A stretch of 64,000 bases of DNA from contig CAJTSB010000002.1 of NCBI GenBank assembly GCA_910578825.1, forward strand, positions 1-64,000, written 5' to 3'. Under the pieces are notes generated by a model. That model had not been told where the DNA came from. It saw only the letters and a list, made by a program, of their open reading frames with translations, and ran no database searches. This DNA is from an uncultured Lachnospiraceae bacterium (lineage in GTDB: Bacteria; Bacillota; Clostridia; Lachnospirales; Lachnospiraceae). The stretch's first letter is position 1; each line of letters begins with the position of its first letter. Positions 9,511 to 18,261 of this stretch are shown here, one piece after another. Position numbers and translations under genes: made by a program.

Positions 9511-11109
9511 TTAAAATTGCTGATAAATAAATTCGCCAACGCTATATCCAGGACCATAACTTCCATATACCAACATAACGACTACTGCCCCTATGTACAG
9601 TATCCAACGGAAATAAAGATTCTGTTCTGCAATTTTTTCTCTGATGCGCACGCCTTTTTCCTGCATAATACCTACCACCAGCAGCACAAGAATAAACAGG
9701 AAGATAATATAATAATCCTTATATTCCAGGCCAAGTTCTAAAAATGAACCGTCGAAAAATACCCAGGGATTGGGATGCATAATGGTTCTCTTAATCATAT
9801 CCACAGCTATCATACAGGATATTCCCCTGGAAAAGAATCGTCCAAAACTACTCAAAACAAAGGTTCTTACCATCTGAAAAAACTTCCAGCTAAAACATTC
9901 CGTATTAACCTTGCACTTTTTCAGGAACTTTTCATAATAGGGATCCAGTAATATACTGGACACGATAATCACGCCATTCCATACACCATATGCTACATAT
10001 TTCCAACTGGAACCATGCCAGACACCTACCAGCAGGAAGACGATAAACATGGACAAAAAAGTCGGCAGCTTTTTGCCAACATAATTGCCAAAAATCTTAC
10101 GGGTACGTTTCCCGAGATTTGCAAACGCTTTTGATAGAGACAACGGATAAAAAATATAATCACGCATCCAGCCGCCTAAGGTAATATGCCATCTGCGCCA
10201 GAATTCGCTGATGGAACATGCAAAATACGGTCGTTCAAAGTTGACCGCCAGCTCGATTCCCAGAATCTGCGCCACGCCGCGGGCAACATCCATTCCTCCC
10301 GAGAAATCCGCATACACCTGAAGCCCATATCCGGCCGCTGCAAAAAACAGCACAAACCCCTGATAGGAACCTGGATCGTCAAACACAAGATTTACGGGTA
10401 CTGCAATACGATCCGCAAGAATCAATTTCTTCATAAAGCCCCATAAAATAAGCTGGGCTCCCTGTGTTACCCTGTCATAATTAAATTTATGCGGCTCATA
10501 CAACTGATGCGCAAGATGGTCATATCTAGCAATCGGTCCCTGGACAATCTGCGGGAAAAATGACATAAACAGCGAGAACTTAAAAATATTCCGATCCGCC
10601 TGGCACTTCCCACGATATAGATCCACAATATAAGCAATGGATTGCAAAGTATAAAAAGATATACCTAACGGCAGGAGCAGATTTAACTGCGGAACGCGTT
10701 CTCCGATTCCCATATGTCCAAACAATGTATTTATATTTCCACCGATAAAATTAAAATACTTCAGAAAGATCAAAAGCCCAAGATTGATAAGAACGGCTGC
10801 AGCTACCACCCACTTCTTCTTTTTCAATGTCCGGAATTTGATCTCCTTCTTCTGATCCCGGCTCAATTCTCCTTTATGCTCATCCAGATACTTTTTCTGC
10901 CTTTCATTGATACTTCCCAGTATCCTTCCGCATACAAACGTAACGATTGTCGTTATAATCAGAAAACATAAAGCCTTCACGCTGGAAGCCATATAAAATA
11001 TATAGCTCCCAGCTAACAATACGCACCATTTTACTTTATCCGGCACGATAAAATAAATGCAGGATAATATAATTACAAACCCAATAAATGTAACTGAAAT
11101 AAAATCCAT
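9511..11109 (-). CDS. MBOAT O-acyltransferase (DltB/AlgI type)
   Basis: A 532-residue polytopic membrane protein. It opens with the typical DltB/AlgI N-terminus (FIVPDKVKWCVLLAGSYIFY). It has YFNFIGGNIN, LLLPLGISFYTLQSIAYIVDLYRGK, a cytoplasmic re-entrant block SISEFWRRWHITLGGWMRDYIF, and the catalytic His in VGVWHGSSWKYVAYG. The family moves an acyl group from a carrier on the inside to the outside. The gene directly follows an acyl carrier protein gene and precedes an SGNH gene, matching the DltC-DltB-DltD logic. It is longer than DltB (about 400 residues) and closer in size to AlgI/PatA-type proteins. Confidence 0.93.
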   Translation of the reverse strand: MDFISVTFIGFVIILSCIYFIVPDKVKWCVLLAGSYIFYMASSVKALCFLIITTIVTFVCGRILGSINERQKKYLDEHKGELSRDQKKEIKFRTLKKKKWVVAAAVLINLGLLIFLKYFNFIGGNINTLFGHMGIGERVPQLNLLLPLGISFYTLQSIAYIVDLYRGKCQADRNIFKFSLFMSFFPQIVQGPIARYDHLAHQLYEPHKFNYDRVTQGAQLILWGFMKKLILADRIAVPVNLVFDDPGSYQGFVLFFAAAGYGLQVYADFSGGMDVARGVAQILGIELAVNFERPYFACSISEFWRRWHITLGGWMRDYIFYPLSLSKAFANLGKRTRKIFGNYVGKKLPTFLSMFIVFLLVGVWHGSSWKYVAYGVWNGVIIVSSILLDPYYEKFLKKCKVNTECFSWKFFQMVRTFVLSSFGRFFSRGISCMIAVDMIKRTIMHPNPWVFFDGSFLELGLEYKDYYIIFLFILVLLVVGIMQEKGVRIREKIAEQNLYFRWILYIGAVVVMLVYGSYGPGYSVGEFIYQQF

Positions 11110-11140
11110 TTTTCTATCCTCTCAGCTTAATATACGCCTG

Positions 11141-11371
11141 TTATTCTTCCTGCATTTTAACAATCAGCTCCAGCATTGCCTCCACAGTATTAAAATTATC
11201 AGGCTCCAAATCCATTACATTGATCTCGATATCAAACTCAGAATTCAATTCAGATACCAAAGATACAATGTCAAAGGAGTCCAATACGCCGTCATCAATC
11301 AGTTTCTTCTCATTTTCAAAATCCACATCAGGTCTCAAATCTGTTAAAATGCTCATTAATTCTTCTTTCAT
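11141..11371 (-). CDS. Acyl carrier protein (DltC-like)
   Basis: A 76-residue acidic carrier protein. GVLDSFDIVSLVSEL contains the DSx phosphopantetheine site (Ser32), followed by the usual four-helix pattern. It would carry an acyl or aminoacyl group as a thioester in the cytoplasm. Its ATG overlaps the stop of the formyltransferase gene (ATGA), so the two are probably translationally coupled. With an adenylation enzyme upstream and an MBOAT downstream it fits the role of DltC. DSFD rather than DSL at the prosthetic site is typical of DltC-type carriers rather than fatty-acid ACPs. Confidence 0.9.
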   Translation of the reverse strand: MKEELMSILTDLRPDVDFENEKKLIDDGVLDSFDIVSLVSELNSEFDIEINVMDLEPDNFNTVEAMLELIVKMQEE

Positions 11372-12222
11372 GTCTCTTTCTCCATTTTTCTTAATATTAT
11401 TTTTGTTTTGTCTCTTTGAATTACAAGTTCCTGTTTCTCAGGATCAAACGTGAGATTGTCTCCCTGCTCTGCCTTCTGAATCTTCCATGATTTACAGATG
11501 TATACCTCGTTCTCCAGTCGAACCCTTGGCCTTGCGAACACATCCAGAACTCCATAATCCACAGCCCTCAGAAAACGGCTCATCTGCGCGCCATCCCAGG
11601 ATAAATCCAGCCATCCGTCATTGGGAACATCTTTCGACAGATGAAGTTTCTCACTTCCGGACGGCGGGGAAAGCGGCGGTTTCTCGACGAAATCACCGGA
11701 AAGCAATTCTTCAAGCCCCTCAAGCGCAGCCTTATTTAACTGTGCCAGAAGTTTCAGGGAAGTCGTGCTGTCGCCAATCTTCACCTCCTTTTGTATAAAT
11801 ACAGCTCCCGTATCAATCCCGGTGTCTACTCTATGCCAGGTAATTCCGGCTTTTTCATCTCCCTCATAAATTGCCCATGCTTCCGCATTCCTGCCCCGGT
11901 GTGCCGGCAACAGTGCATGATGGAGATTGATCACAAAAATATTCGGATTATTAAGCGCTTCTTCCGTAAACAGCCAGGGATTCATAACAGACAATACCAA
12001 TGTCTTTGCACTCTCCTGCGCCAAAAGTTCCATCAAATCCTTTTTGACCGTTATCTCCCTGCTCGTCCACTGCGCATCCTCTGCCTGCTTTTTTCCAAAA
12101 CCATTACTATTGCAAAAGTAAAGTTCCGTCTCATTTACCCTGCCGCTTTGCTGCAAAACTTCTGCTGCCTGATATAAAAGGCCTGTCCCACCAATAATCA
12201 TTCCTTTTTGATATTGTTCCAT
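11368..12222 (-). CDS. Formyltransferase-family protein within the Dlt-like set
   Basis: A 284-residue protein. The central part (about 85-150) has NLHHALLPAHRGRNAEAW and GITWHRVDTGIDTG. These hold the Asn, His and Asp expected for the catalytic triad of 10-formyl-tetrahydrofolate-dependent formyltransferases (Fmt, ArnA N-terminal domain, sugar N-formyltransferases). The C-terminal third resembles the Fmt C-terminal accessory fold only weakly. It is not the genuine tRNA enzyme, because it lies inside a surface-polymer operon between an adenylation enzyme gene (9 bases away) and an ACP gene (overlapping by 4 bases). A plausible role is N-formylation of the amino-acyl group on the carrier, or of a sugar; this is inference. 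Confidence 0.8.
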   Translation of the reverse strand: MEQYQKGMIIGGTGLLYQAAEVLQQSGRVNETELYFCNSNGFGKKQAEDAQWTSREITVKKDLMELLAQESAKTLVLSVMNPWLFTEEALNNPNIFVINLHHALLPAHRGRNAEAWAIYEGDEKAGITWHRVDTGIDTGAVFIQKEVKIGDSTTSLKLLAQLNKAALEGLEELLSGDFVEKPPLSPPSGSEKLHLSKDVPNDGWLDLSWDGAQMSRFLRAVDYGVLDVFARPRVRLENEVYICKSWKIQKAEQGDNLTFDPEKQELVIQRDKTKIILRKMEKET

Positions 12223-12231
12223 TGCACAACC

Positions 12232-13746
12232 TCATAACCTTTCCTTCAGCCATGTCCTGTCAATCTTGGCATTTTTATTCAAGGGAAGTTTCTCAAAATA
12301 CTCCAGCCTGTTGGGGAACATATATTTGGGAAGTGTTTTTCCCAGACTTTTTAAAAGCTCGCGATCGCACTCTTCCGCTGCCTGATAGAAACATACAATC
12401 TTCTCTTCCTTTTCATCATAGATACAGCAAGCCGCCTCCACGAACGGAAGGGCATTGATGGCAATTTCGATTTCACTCAGCTCAATTCTATGCCCCATAT
12501 GCTTAATCTGGTAATCTTTTCTGGAAATAAACATCAGATTTCCATCCCCTGCATAACGCACCAGATCCCCGGTACAATAAATCGTCTCAGGATACGTAGT
12601 ATTCAGCGGATTCTGGATAAATGCTTCCGCCGTCTTCTCTTCATTATTATAATACCCAAGTGCAAGGGAACTCCCCCTGACACAAAGTTCTCCTTTCTCT
12701 CCGCGCGCCACCTCGGATTTGCGCGCATCATCCAGCAGAAAGACGTCCGTATTCCTGAATGGAACGCCAATTGGCAGCGCCTCCTCATCTGCATACGGCC
12801 TGTCCACCTTATAAAATGTACAATTACAGGTAATTTCTGTGGGTCCATAAAGATTCACATACATTACATCCGGCAGGTGTTTTCTCCAGTAATTCAAAAC
12901 TTTATTGGGCATTACCTCTCCGGAAAACATAACCGTTCTCAAATACTCTGGCATTTTCTGAGAAAAAACGTTCAGATTTTCCACGATACGTAGCGCAGAC
13001 GTTGCCCAGATAACCGTGTTAATCTGATTCTCGTTCAGGTAATTAATTAATCTCGCCACCATAGAAAACATCATCTTGGGAATCACATACATGGTTCCCC
13101 CATTCTTCAACGTGGAGTAAATATCTTTCACGGAGACGTCAAAATCAAACGGCGCCTGGTTTCCCAGAACAATTGTCTCATCAAAACCAAACTCTTCCTT
13201 AAAATTATCAATCAAATCTATAACTGAACGATGTGATACCAACACACCCTTTGGCACCCCGGTAGAACCGGACGTAAATATGGCATACAGAGGATCCGTA
13301 TCAATTCTCTGACTGGCAATCTTATCCAGATTTCCCTGATTAACCGCTGTTCCCATAAGCTCCTGCAAGTCCACCACGCAGCCTTCGAAAGATACCTGCT
13401 CCATGATTCTTTTCGTCTTTTCCGTTGCAATTACGACCTCGGAACCTAAGGTCTCAATCATCAGTTCAATACGTTTTGCCGGCATGGAAAAGTCTATCGG
13501 TACATAAAAATTACCACTGTAGACAACGCCAAAAAACGCCGCCAGACTTTCAATTTTACGCTCTATCAATACGATAACCGGACGATTTCTTCCTAATTTT
13601 TGCACACTCAATAGCCCGCACGCTATTGCCTTTGCCTGTTCGCGAAAATCCCGGTAAGTCACACTGTTCTCATTATCCGCAAATACTATTTTATCTGGAA
13701 ACCTGTCTGCTGACTGCTCCAGATAGTCCAAAACACTCCTCTGCAT
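12232..13746 (-). CDS. AMP-forming amino acid:carrier protein ligase (DltA-like)
   Basis: A 504-residue stand-alone adenylation enzyme, the size of DltA. Core motifs in order: IFTSGSTGVPKGVLVSHRS (P-loop, about 150-168), NLYGPTEITC (A5), YCTGDLVRY, KDYQIKHMGHRIEL and LPLNKNAKIDR with the catalytic C-terminal Lys. It activates an amino or related acid as the adenylate and loads it on a carrier, here presumably the DltC-like ACP encoded two genes on. The ATG at 13746 has an AAAGGAGA site about 6 bases upstream; the GTG one codon earlier is too close. It is the first gene of the Dlt-like set. Substrate identity cannot be decided by eye. Confidence 0.87.
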   Translation of the reverse strand: MQRSVLDYLEQSADRFPDKIVFADNENSVTYRDFREQAKAIACGLLSVQKLGRNRPVIVLIERKIESLAAFFGVVYSGNFYVPIDFSMPAKRIELMIETLGSEVVIATEKTKRIMEQVSFEGCVVDLQELMGTAVNQGNLDKIASQRIDTDPLYAIFTSGSTGVPKGVLVSHRSVIDLIDNFKEEFGFDETIVLGNQAPFDFDVSVKDIYSTLKNGGTMYVIPKMMFSMVARLINYLNENQINTVIWATSALRIVENLNVFSQKMPEYLRTVMFSGEVMPNKVLNYWRKHLPDVMYVNLYGPTEITCNCTFYKVDRPYADEEALPIGVPFRNTDVFLLDDARKSEVARGEKGELCVRGSSLALGYYNNEEKTAEAFIQNPLNTTYPETIYCTGDLVRYAGDGNLMFISRKDYQIKHMGHRIELSEIEIAINALPFVEAACCIYDEKEEKIVCFYQAAEECDRELLKSLGKTLPKYMFPNRLEYFEKLPLNKNAKIDRTWLKERL

Positions 13747-13805
13747 CACACTTCTCCTTTCACAACAGACCCATTTTATACCATCTCTATAATTCCGTCA
13801 AGCCT

Positions 13806-16376
13806 TTACTTTCTTACCTTTACAACGGTTTGTATCTGGTTTCCCCCTGCAATTTTCTCTACGATTTTAACTTCTGTTCCTTTTTTTATCTTTTTTATCT
13901 TTGCAGATTTAAAAGAACCATTCTCCACTTTTGCCTTATAGTTTTTCTTTCCGACACTCACGCTGTACTTCGAGCCTTCCCGCGCTTTTCCTGATACTAC
14001 CTTTTTCTTTTTCGTAACATGGTTGACCTTGGTCGCAGACGTCGTCTTTACTTTAGACTTTGTACGATTGATCCGAAACGCAACTTTCCCTACATTCTGC
14101 AGGACGTTTTTCTCTATCACGGCCTTTTTGGTTGTCCATATGGTAATACCTGTTCCCTTAATATCCGATATTCTGTTTCTGGAAACTTTTACGGTTTTTC
14201 CCGCGCATCCCGCAGAAATTCCGGCATTCCTTGCATTAATCACTGTATTCTCCATAATGCTGACTTCTGCTGACTTGTAAGAAGAGATCCCTTCTTCCCT
14301 GGTGTTTACTACCGTATTCTCCGTTATCCTGCAGCCTTTGCCGCCATTTCCCAGGTTAATGCCTCTGCCTTTTGCATTACTTATCCTATTCCCTTTTATC
14401 TCCGTTTTTTTTGAATCGTATACATAAATTCCACTATCTCCGGAATCTTTTACCGTATTTTTGCTCACCGTTGACGGTGTTTTGGCAGACGAAATCTGTA
14501 TTCCTTTCATAGTCGCTCTGGAAACGGTATTCTGGTTCAAATCACACCCCTCTGAGTTTGACAGCAATATACCATTTTTACCGGCTCTGTTTATCTTGTT
14601 ACTCTCCAGGCCGCTCAGGCTGCTTTCATGCGCATAAATGCCATGATTTTTTACCTTATTAATGGTATTCTTTCGAATTGTCCCCTCGCTGTTCTGACTC
14701 AAATGGATGCCGTCCTGCTGTGCTGAACTGATCGAATTCTTTTCCATCCGTGCAGAAGCATTCTGACTCACACTGATACCATGCTGTTTTATGTTCCCCT
14801 TTATGGTGTTATTCTTTACAGTTGCCTTTTTGCTGTAAGAAGAGACCTGAATCCCACTTTTTTCCGCACCGGATATCTTATTCCCCGATACAACGGTATT
14901 CATTGCCCTGTCATTTATCAAGATTCCATTTCCCTTGCTTGACTTTACGGTATTATTTCTTACCTTAACATTGCGGATCGTTCCGGAAACTGTAATTCCA
15001 TTGGAACCGCAGCCGCTAACGGTATTCCTCTCAATACCGCTGCCATTTGAGGTTCCTTCCACAACGATCCCACCAGCGAACGCATTATTAATCGCATTCC
15101 ACGTCACGCTGGTATTGACACAGTAATCTGAGACCCGAATTCCCCTTAGAACAGCGCCGTTTATACTGTTTCGTTCTATTTTCAGATTGTAAATCGGTCG
15201 CCTTGCAGAACCAAGTGCATAAATTGCGGATGCACTCTTTATACTGGCCAGCCAATTCTGCCGGATAATAATATTGTAATTATGATTCTTCGGGATAGGC
15301 TCTGTTTTCACTCCGTTATTTGCCAGATAACCGCTTGTCAGCAACGTATAACAGCGAATGCCTGTCCCGGAATTGCTGATGCTGTTCTGGGATACCAGTA
15401 CGTTCTTATAATTATACAGTCTAATGGATGTGTTTCTGATGTTGCGGAACACATTGCCTACAATACTGATATTCTGATGATATACGCCGTCTACTGCAGC
15501 ATGGGAACCAACTCCATTTGCAGAATCAACAATGATATTGTTTCGTATAGAAATATTTCGATCCGGCAAATCATCATATTCATAGTTAAAAAGACCAGGC
15601 GTTGTCTTTTGGCTGTGAACAATATCCAGATGAATGGCCTCCTTTATATTGCCCATACCACTATGTCCCATCAGGGTACACTTATGAATGGTTCCCGTAT
15701 CGACGCCTTCAAAGGTAATCAGATGACCCGATGTGGTACAGCCGGAGACCGTAAGCCCCTCAAGAAACACATTCGTCGCATGAACAAACCGGATTACCTG
15801 ACCAGATTTTTTCATACCATTCCAGGTTCCTCCGAGAATTTTGATATTCTGCGTGGATCTGTAACCATCGTAATGGGCGACCGGTCCGTAATCTTCTGCC
15901 GTCGCCGATTTAAGGATGGAACTGCCGCTGCCCTTCTGCGTAATCACTGCATCGTTGGCATGAATCGTGGTATTGGAATAAACGGTCAGCCGTCCTTTTA
16001 CCTGAATCTGTCCCTTTAACGTAATTTCTACTCTCTCCGCCGTCCCGTTTTTGGTATGATCGAACGCCGTCTGAATGTCCTTCCAGTTGCAGGAACTGTC
16101 AAAAGTCTGATAGAATACGCCATCTTTTAAAAATCCGTCGTCACCTGTCACCAGTGTTCCGCTGTCATCCGTCACCGTATTATCCGGTTCATCGTCTTCC
16201 AGTTCATCATCTTCCAGTTCTTCGTCTTCCATTTCTTCATCTTCCGGATCTTCGTCTTCTATAACGTCTCCCATTTGTGTATCTTTTGTTTCTCTGCCAG
16301 CATAGACTGTATTTCCCTGTAACCCGCTTACTATCAATGATAGCGCCAATACCAATGCCAGTCCTCTTCCTTTCAT
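13806..16376 (-). CDS. Secreted right-handed beta-helix repeat protein
   Basis: An 856-residue protein from the ATG at 16376, which has GGAGG about 9 bases upstream (an in-frame start 8 codons earlier is less likely). A signal peptide (KGRGLALVLALSLIVSGLQG, cut probably near VYAG) is followed by five tandem acidic EDxE(L/M/P) pentads. Then come about 600 residues of parallel beta-helix coils with recurring N-x-I and GI patterns (for example RNNTVKSSKGNGILI), and a basic C-terminal domain of about 90 residues rich in Lys and Val. Such proteins include polysaccharide lyases, epimerases and surface adhesins; catalytic residues are not recognisable. Its place in the glycan operon suggests it acts on, or binds, the surface polymer. 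Confidence 0.85.
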   Translation of the reverse strand: MKGRGLALVLALSLIVSGLQGNTVYAGRETKDTQMGDVIEDEDPEDEEMEDEELEDDELEDDEPDNTVTDDSGTLVTGDDGFLKDGVFYQTFDSSCNWKDIQTAFDHTKNGTAERVEITLKGQIQVKGRLTVYSNTTIHANDAVITQKGSGSSILKSATAEDYGPVAHYDGYRSTQNIKILGGTWNGMKKSGQVIRFVHATNVFLEGLTVSGCTTSGHLITFEGVDTGTIHKCTLMGHSGMGNIKEAIHLDIVHSQKTTPGLFNYEYDDLPDRNISIRNNIIVDSANGVGSHAAVDGVYHQNISIVGNVFRNIRNTSIRLYNYKNVLVSQNSISNSGTGIRCYTLLTSGYLANNGVKTEPIPKNHNYNIIIRQNWLASIKSASAIYALGSARRPIYNLKIERNSINGAVLRGIRVSDYCVNTSVTWNAINNAFAGGIVVEGTSNGSGIERNTVSGCGSNGITVSGTIRNVKVRNNTVKSSKGNGILINDRAMNTVVSGNKISGAEKSGIQVSSYSKKATVKNNTIKGNIKQHGISVSQNASARMEKNSISSAQQDGIHLSQNSEGTIRKNTINKVKNHGIYAHESSLSGLESNKINRAGKNGILLSNSEGCDLNQNTVSRATMKGIQISSAKTPSTVSKNTVKDSGDSGIYVYDSKKTEIKGNRISNAKGRGINLGNGGKGCRITENTVVNTREEGISSYKSAEVSIMENTVINARNAGISAGCAGKTVKVSRNRISDIKGTGITIWTTKKAVIEKNVLQNVGKVAFRINRTKSKVKTTSATKVNHVTKKKKVVSGKAREGSKYSVSVGKKNYKAKVENGSFKSAKIKKIKKGTEVKIVEKIAGGNQIQTVVKVRK
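16186..16260 (-). repeat. In-frame 15-bp minisatellite, five copies
   Basis: Five consecutive 15-base units with a few substitutions each, starting at 16186, 16201, 16216, 16231 and 16246. On the minus strand they encode EDEDP, EDEEM, EDEEL, EDDEL and EDDEP just after the signal peptide of the beta-helix protein. Gain or loss of a unit would keep the frame. Confidence 0.85.
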
Positions 16377-16380
16377 GTTA

Positions 16381-18261
16381 TTACGCCTCCCTGATATCAC
16401 TAAGAGTCTTTCCTAAAATCTTATCTACCACGCGCCTGCTGCATTCCTTGTCATGATAAGCAAACGTGCGCTCAATACGCTGCGCATACTCTTCCTTCAG
16501 AACACATCCGCGCTCCATATATTCTATAATCCGGTTTACAGTTCCTTCCAGGTCCTCCTCGACCTCTCCAAATCCATCTTCCAGATAATTATAATAACCT
16601 TCCACGTATGAATGACCACCCGAGAAAAATTCCTCCCTGTCAAACTGGCAATATATAATAGGTTTTCGCAAATACGCAAAATCAAACACTGCAGATGAAT
16701 AATCAGTCACGAGAAGATTGGATTGCGCATACATTTCCCGATACGATTTTTCTTCTCCCCAAAATGTCACATCGGGATGGTGATGAAACATTCCCAGCGC
16801 AGGTTTCACGTTAGGATGCGGCATAAAACAAAGATGATACCCATGTTTTTTTATCTCTGAAAGCAATCTCTCATGATTCAGCAATGCATCATAAAACTGA
16901 AAGTAACTGCTCTCCACAAAATCATCGTCAACCTTCCATATCCCGGCTGCATTTGACCCATCACTTAACGTTTTACGCCAGGTAGGCATCACCGTAATGT
17001 ATTTCTTTTCATCGTGTATCAACGCATCATGCCGCGGCAGTCCGGTCAGCCATACCTCTTTCGGTGAATAATAATACTCATAATCAAGAATCGAATCATA
17101 TTCCGGTTTGGTCGTAACCACAAATCCATATAAATTCCTGTTATATCGGTTCAGCCATCCCGATAAATCATCCTTAATTACACCATGCTGAAGGAATACA
17201 ATTTTCTTCTTTGCAATAAAATCACTATAATATCTGCCTACAGCTCCATAAGGATTGATTACAGGTTTATTTGCCTGTGAAGATATCACATAGGAACTGA
17301 TAAGATGCAGGATTTTGTGTCTCCAGGAATACACGGGGATCACTTTCCCATACTGTTTCATCCGCTTAAAGTCCGGCACATCCTTAGCTATAACAAAATA
17401 CGGCTTTACACCCGGAACCGGGTTGTCACACAGATAGCGGAAAAATATCTCTCCATTATCATCTCCGCGGTTGGCCCTGTCCGAAACCAGCCAGATATCC
17501 TTCTTCAGAAACTTTTGCAAAAACCAGACGATCCACCTTACAAGCGCCGCTTTTCTGGTGGCATTGTTAAATTTCAGCAACGAAATCAGCCTGTTTTTCC
17601 TGAGCGAGAAATTTTTCTTTTTATCAGCTGGCGAGATGACAAGTTCCTTTGTCTCCCGCTCAAAAACAGCATTCCACCCATGTTCCTGATAATACAGGTC
17701 TAACTCGTATGTCAACGGCATGAATTTTCCCATGGTGTACGCCTTTTTCTCAGTTTTCTTTCCCCGAACATCACAGACAATCTTTATCCGATATTCCTGC
17801 GGTTTCGACAACGGAATTTCGCATTTAACATAACGAATCAGTAAAATCTCCTGTCCAAACCATTGTTTTCTTCTTTCTACCTCCTGCCTGACGCCGTGTA
17901 GCAATTTTCCATTTACCTTAAAGTAAACTTCAAAATCTTCCTCCATATACATTGGAACCCTGCATTCCAGTACCAATTTATCTTCCTCAATATCCATAAA
18001 CTGATACGATACGGCCGCATAGGCAGAATCCAGAATTTCTTTTCTGCGTTCACGCACCTCAGGATTGCTGTCATTCTTCCAGGAAAACATTTTCTCAAGA
18101 TAAAATTTCTGCGCTCTGTCTATATATTGATTAAATAATATAATTTCATCATCTTCAATATATGCAAAAACGTCTTCCACTGCCTGCCTGACTTCACTCA
18201 GCTCATCCGGGGTCATCAACTCCGGCACACAGGTATTCAGTATTCTGCTGCAATAATACAC
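16381..18261 (-). CDS. CDP-glycerol glycerophosphotransferase family (TagF-like)
   Basis: A 626-residue protein. The first about 230 residues are a variable region. The C-terminal part (about 250-610) has the TagF fold motifs: DIWLVSDRANRGDDNGEIFF, VFLQHGVIKDDL, TVMPTWRK, FMPHPNV and LVTDYSSAVFDFAYLRKP. Family members move glycerol phosphate from CDP-glycerol to a teichoic acid or glycan acceptor at the inner membrane face. The start is a GTG whose G is the last base of the upstream TAG (TAGTG). Residues 1-60 line up with the inter-domain linker of the fused GT2-TagF protein encoded at 23454-26165. This suggests the two genes here are one ancestral fusion that is now split. It ends 4 bases before the beta-helix gene. 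Confidence 0.88.
   Translation of the reverse strand: MYYCSRILNTCVPELMTPDELSEVRQAVEDVFAYIEDDEIILFNQYIDRAQKFYLEKMFSWKNDSNPEVRERRKEILDSAYAAVSYQFMDIEEDKLVLECRVPMYMEEDFEVYFKVNGKLLHGVRQEVERRKQWFGQEILLIRYVKCEIPLSKPQEYRIKIVCDVRGKKTEKKAYTMGKFMPLTYELDLYYQEHGWNAVFERETKELVISPADKKKNFSLRKNRLISLLKFNNATRKAALVRWIVWFLQKFLKKDIWLVSDRANRGDDNGEIFFRYLCDNPVPGVKPYFVIAKDVPDFKRMKQYGKVIPVYSWRHKILHLISSYVISSQANKPVINPYGAVGRYYSDFIAKKKIVFLQHGVIKDDLSGWLNRYNRNLYGFVVTTKPEYDSILDYEYYYSPKEVWLTGLPRHDALIHDEKKYITVMPTWRKTLSDGSNAAGIWKVDDDFVESSYFQFYDALLNHERLLSEIKKHGYHLCFMPHPNVKPALGMFHHHPDVTFWGEEKSYREMYAQSNLLVTDYSSAVFDFAYLRKPIIYCQFDREEFFSGGHSYVEGYYNYLEDGFGEVEEDLEGTVNRIIEYMERGCVLKEEYAQRIERTFAYHDKECSRRVVDKILGKTLSDIREA

Noticed and set aside
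11368..12222. Methionyl-tRNA formyltransferase (fmt)
   Set aside because: It is short for Fmt (about 310), its C-terminal domain is poor, and it lies in a Dlt-like set rather than beside def or sun.
14200..15700. Repeated pattern in the beta-helix gene as a CRISPR array or DNA repeat
   Set aside because: The period is in the protein (coils of about 20-24 residues) and the DNA units are not alike enough for direct repeats.
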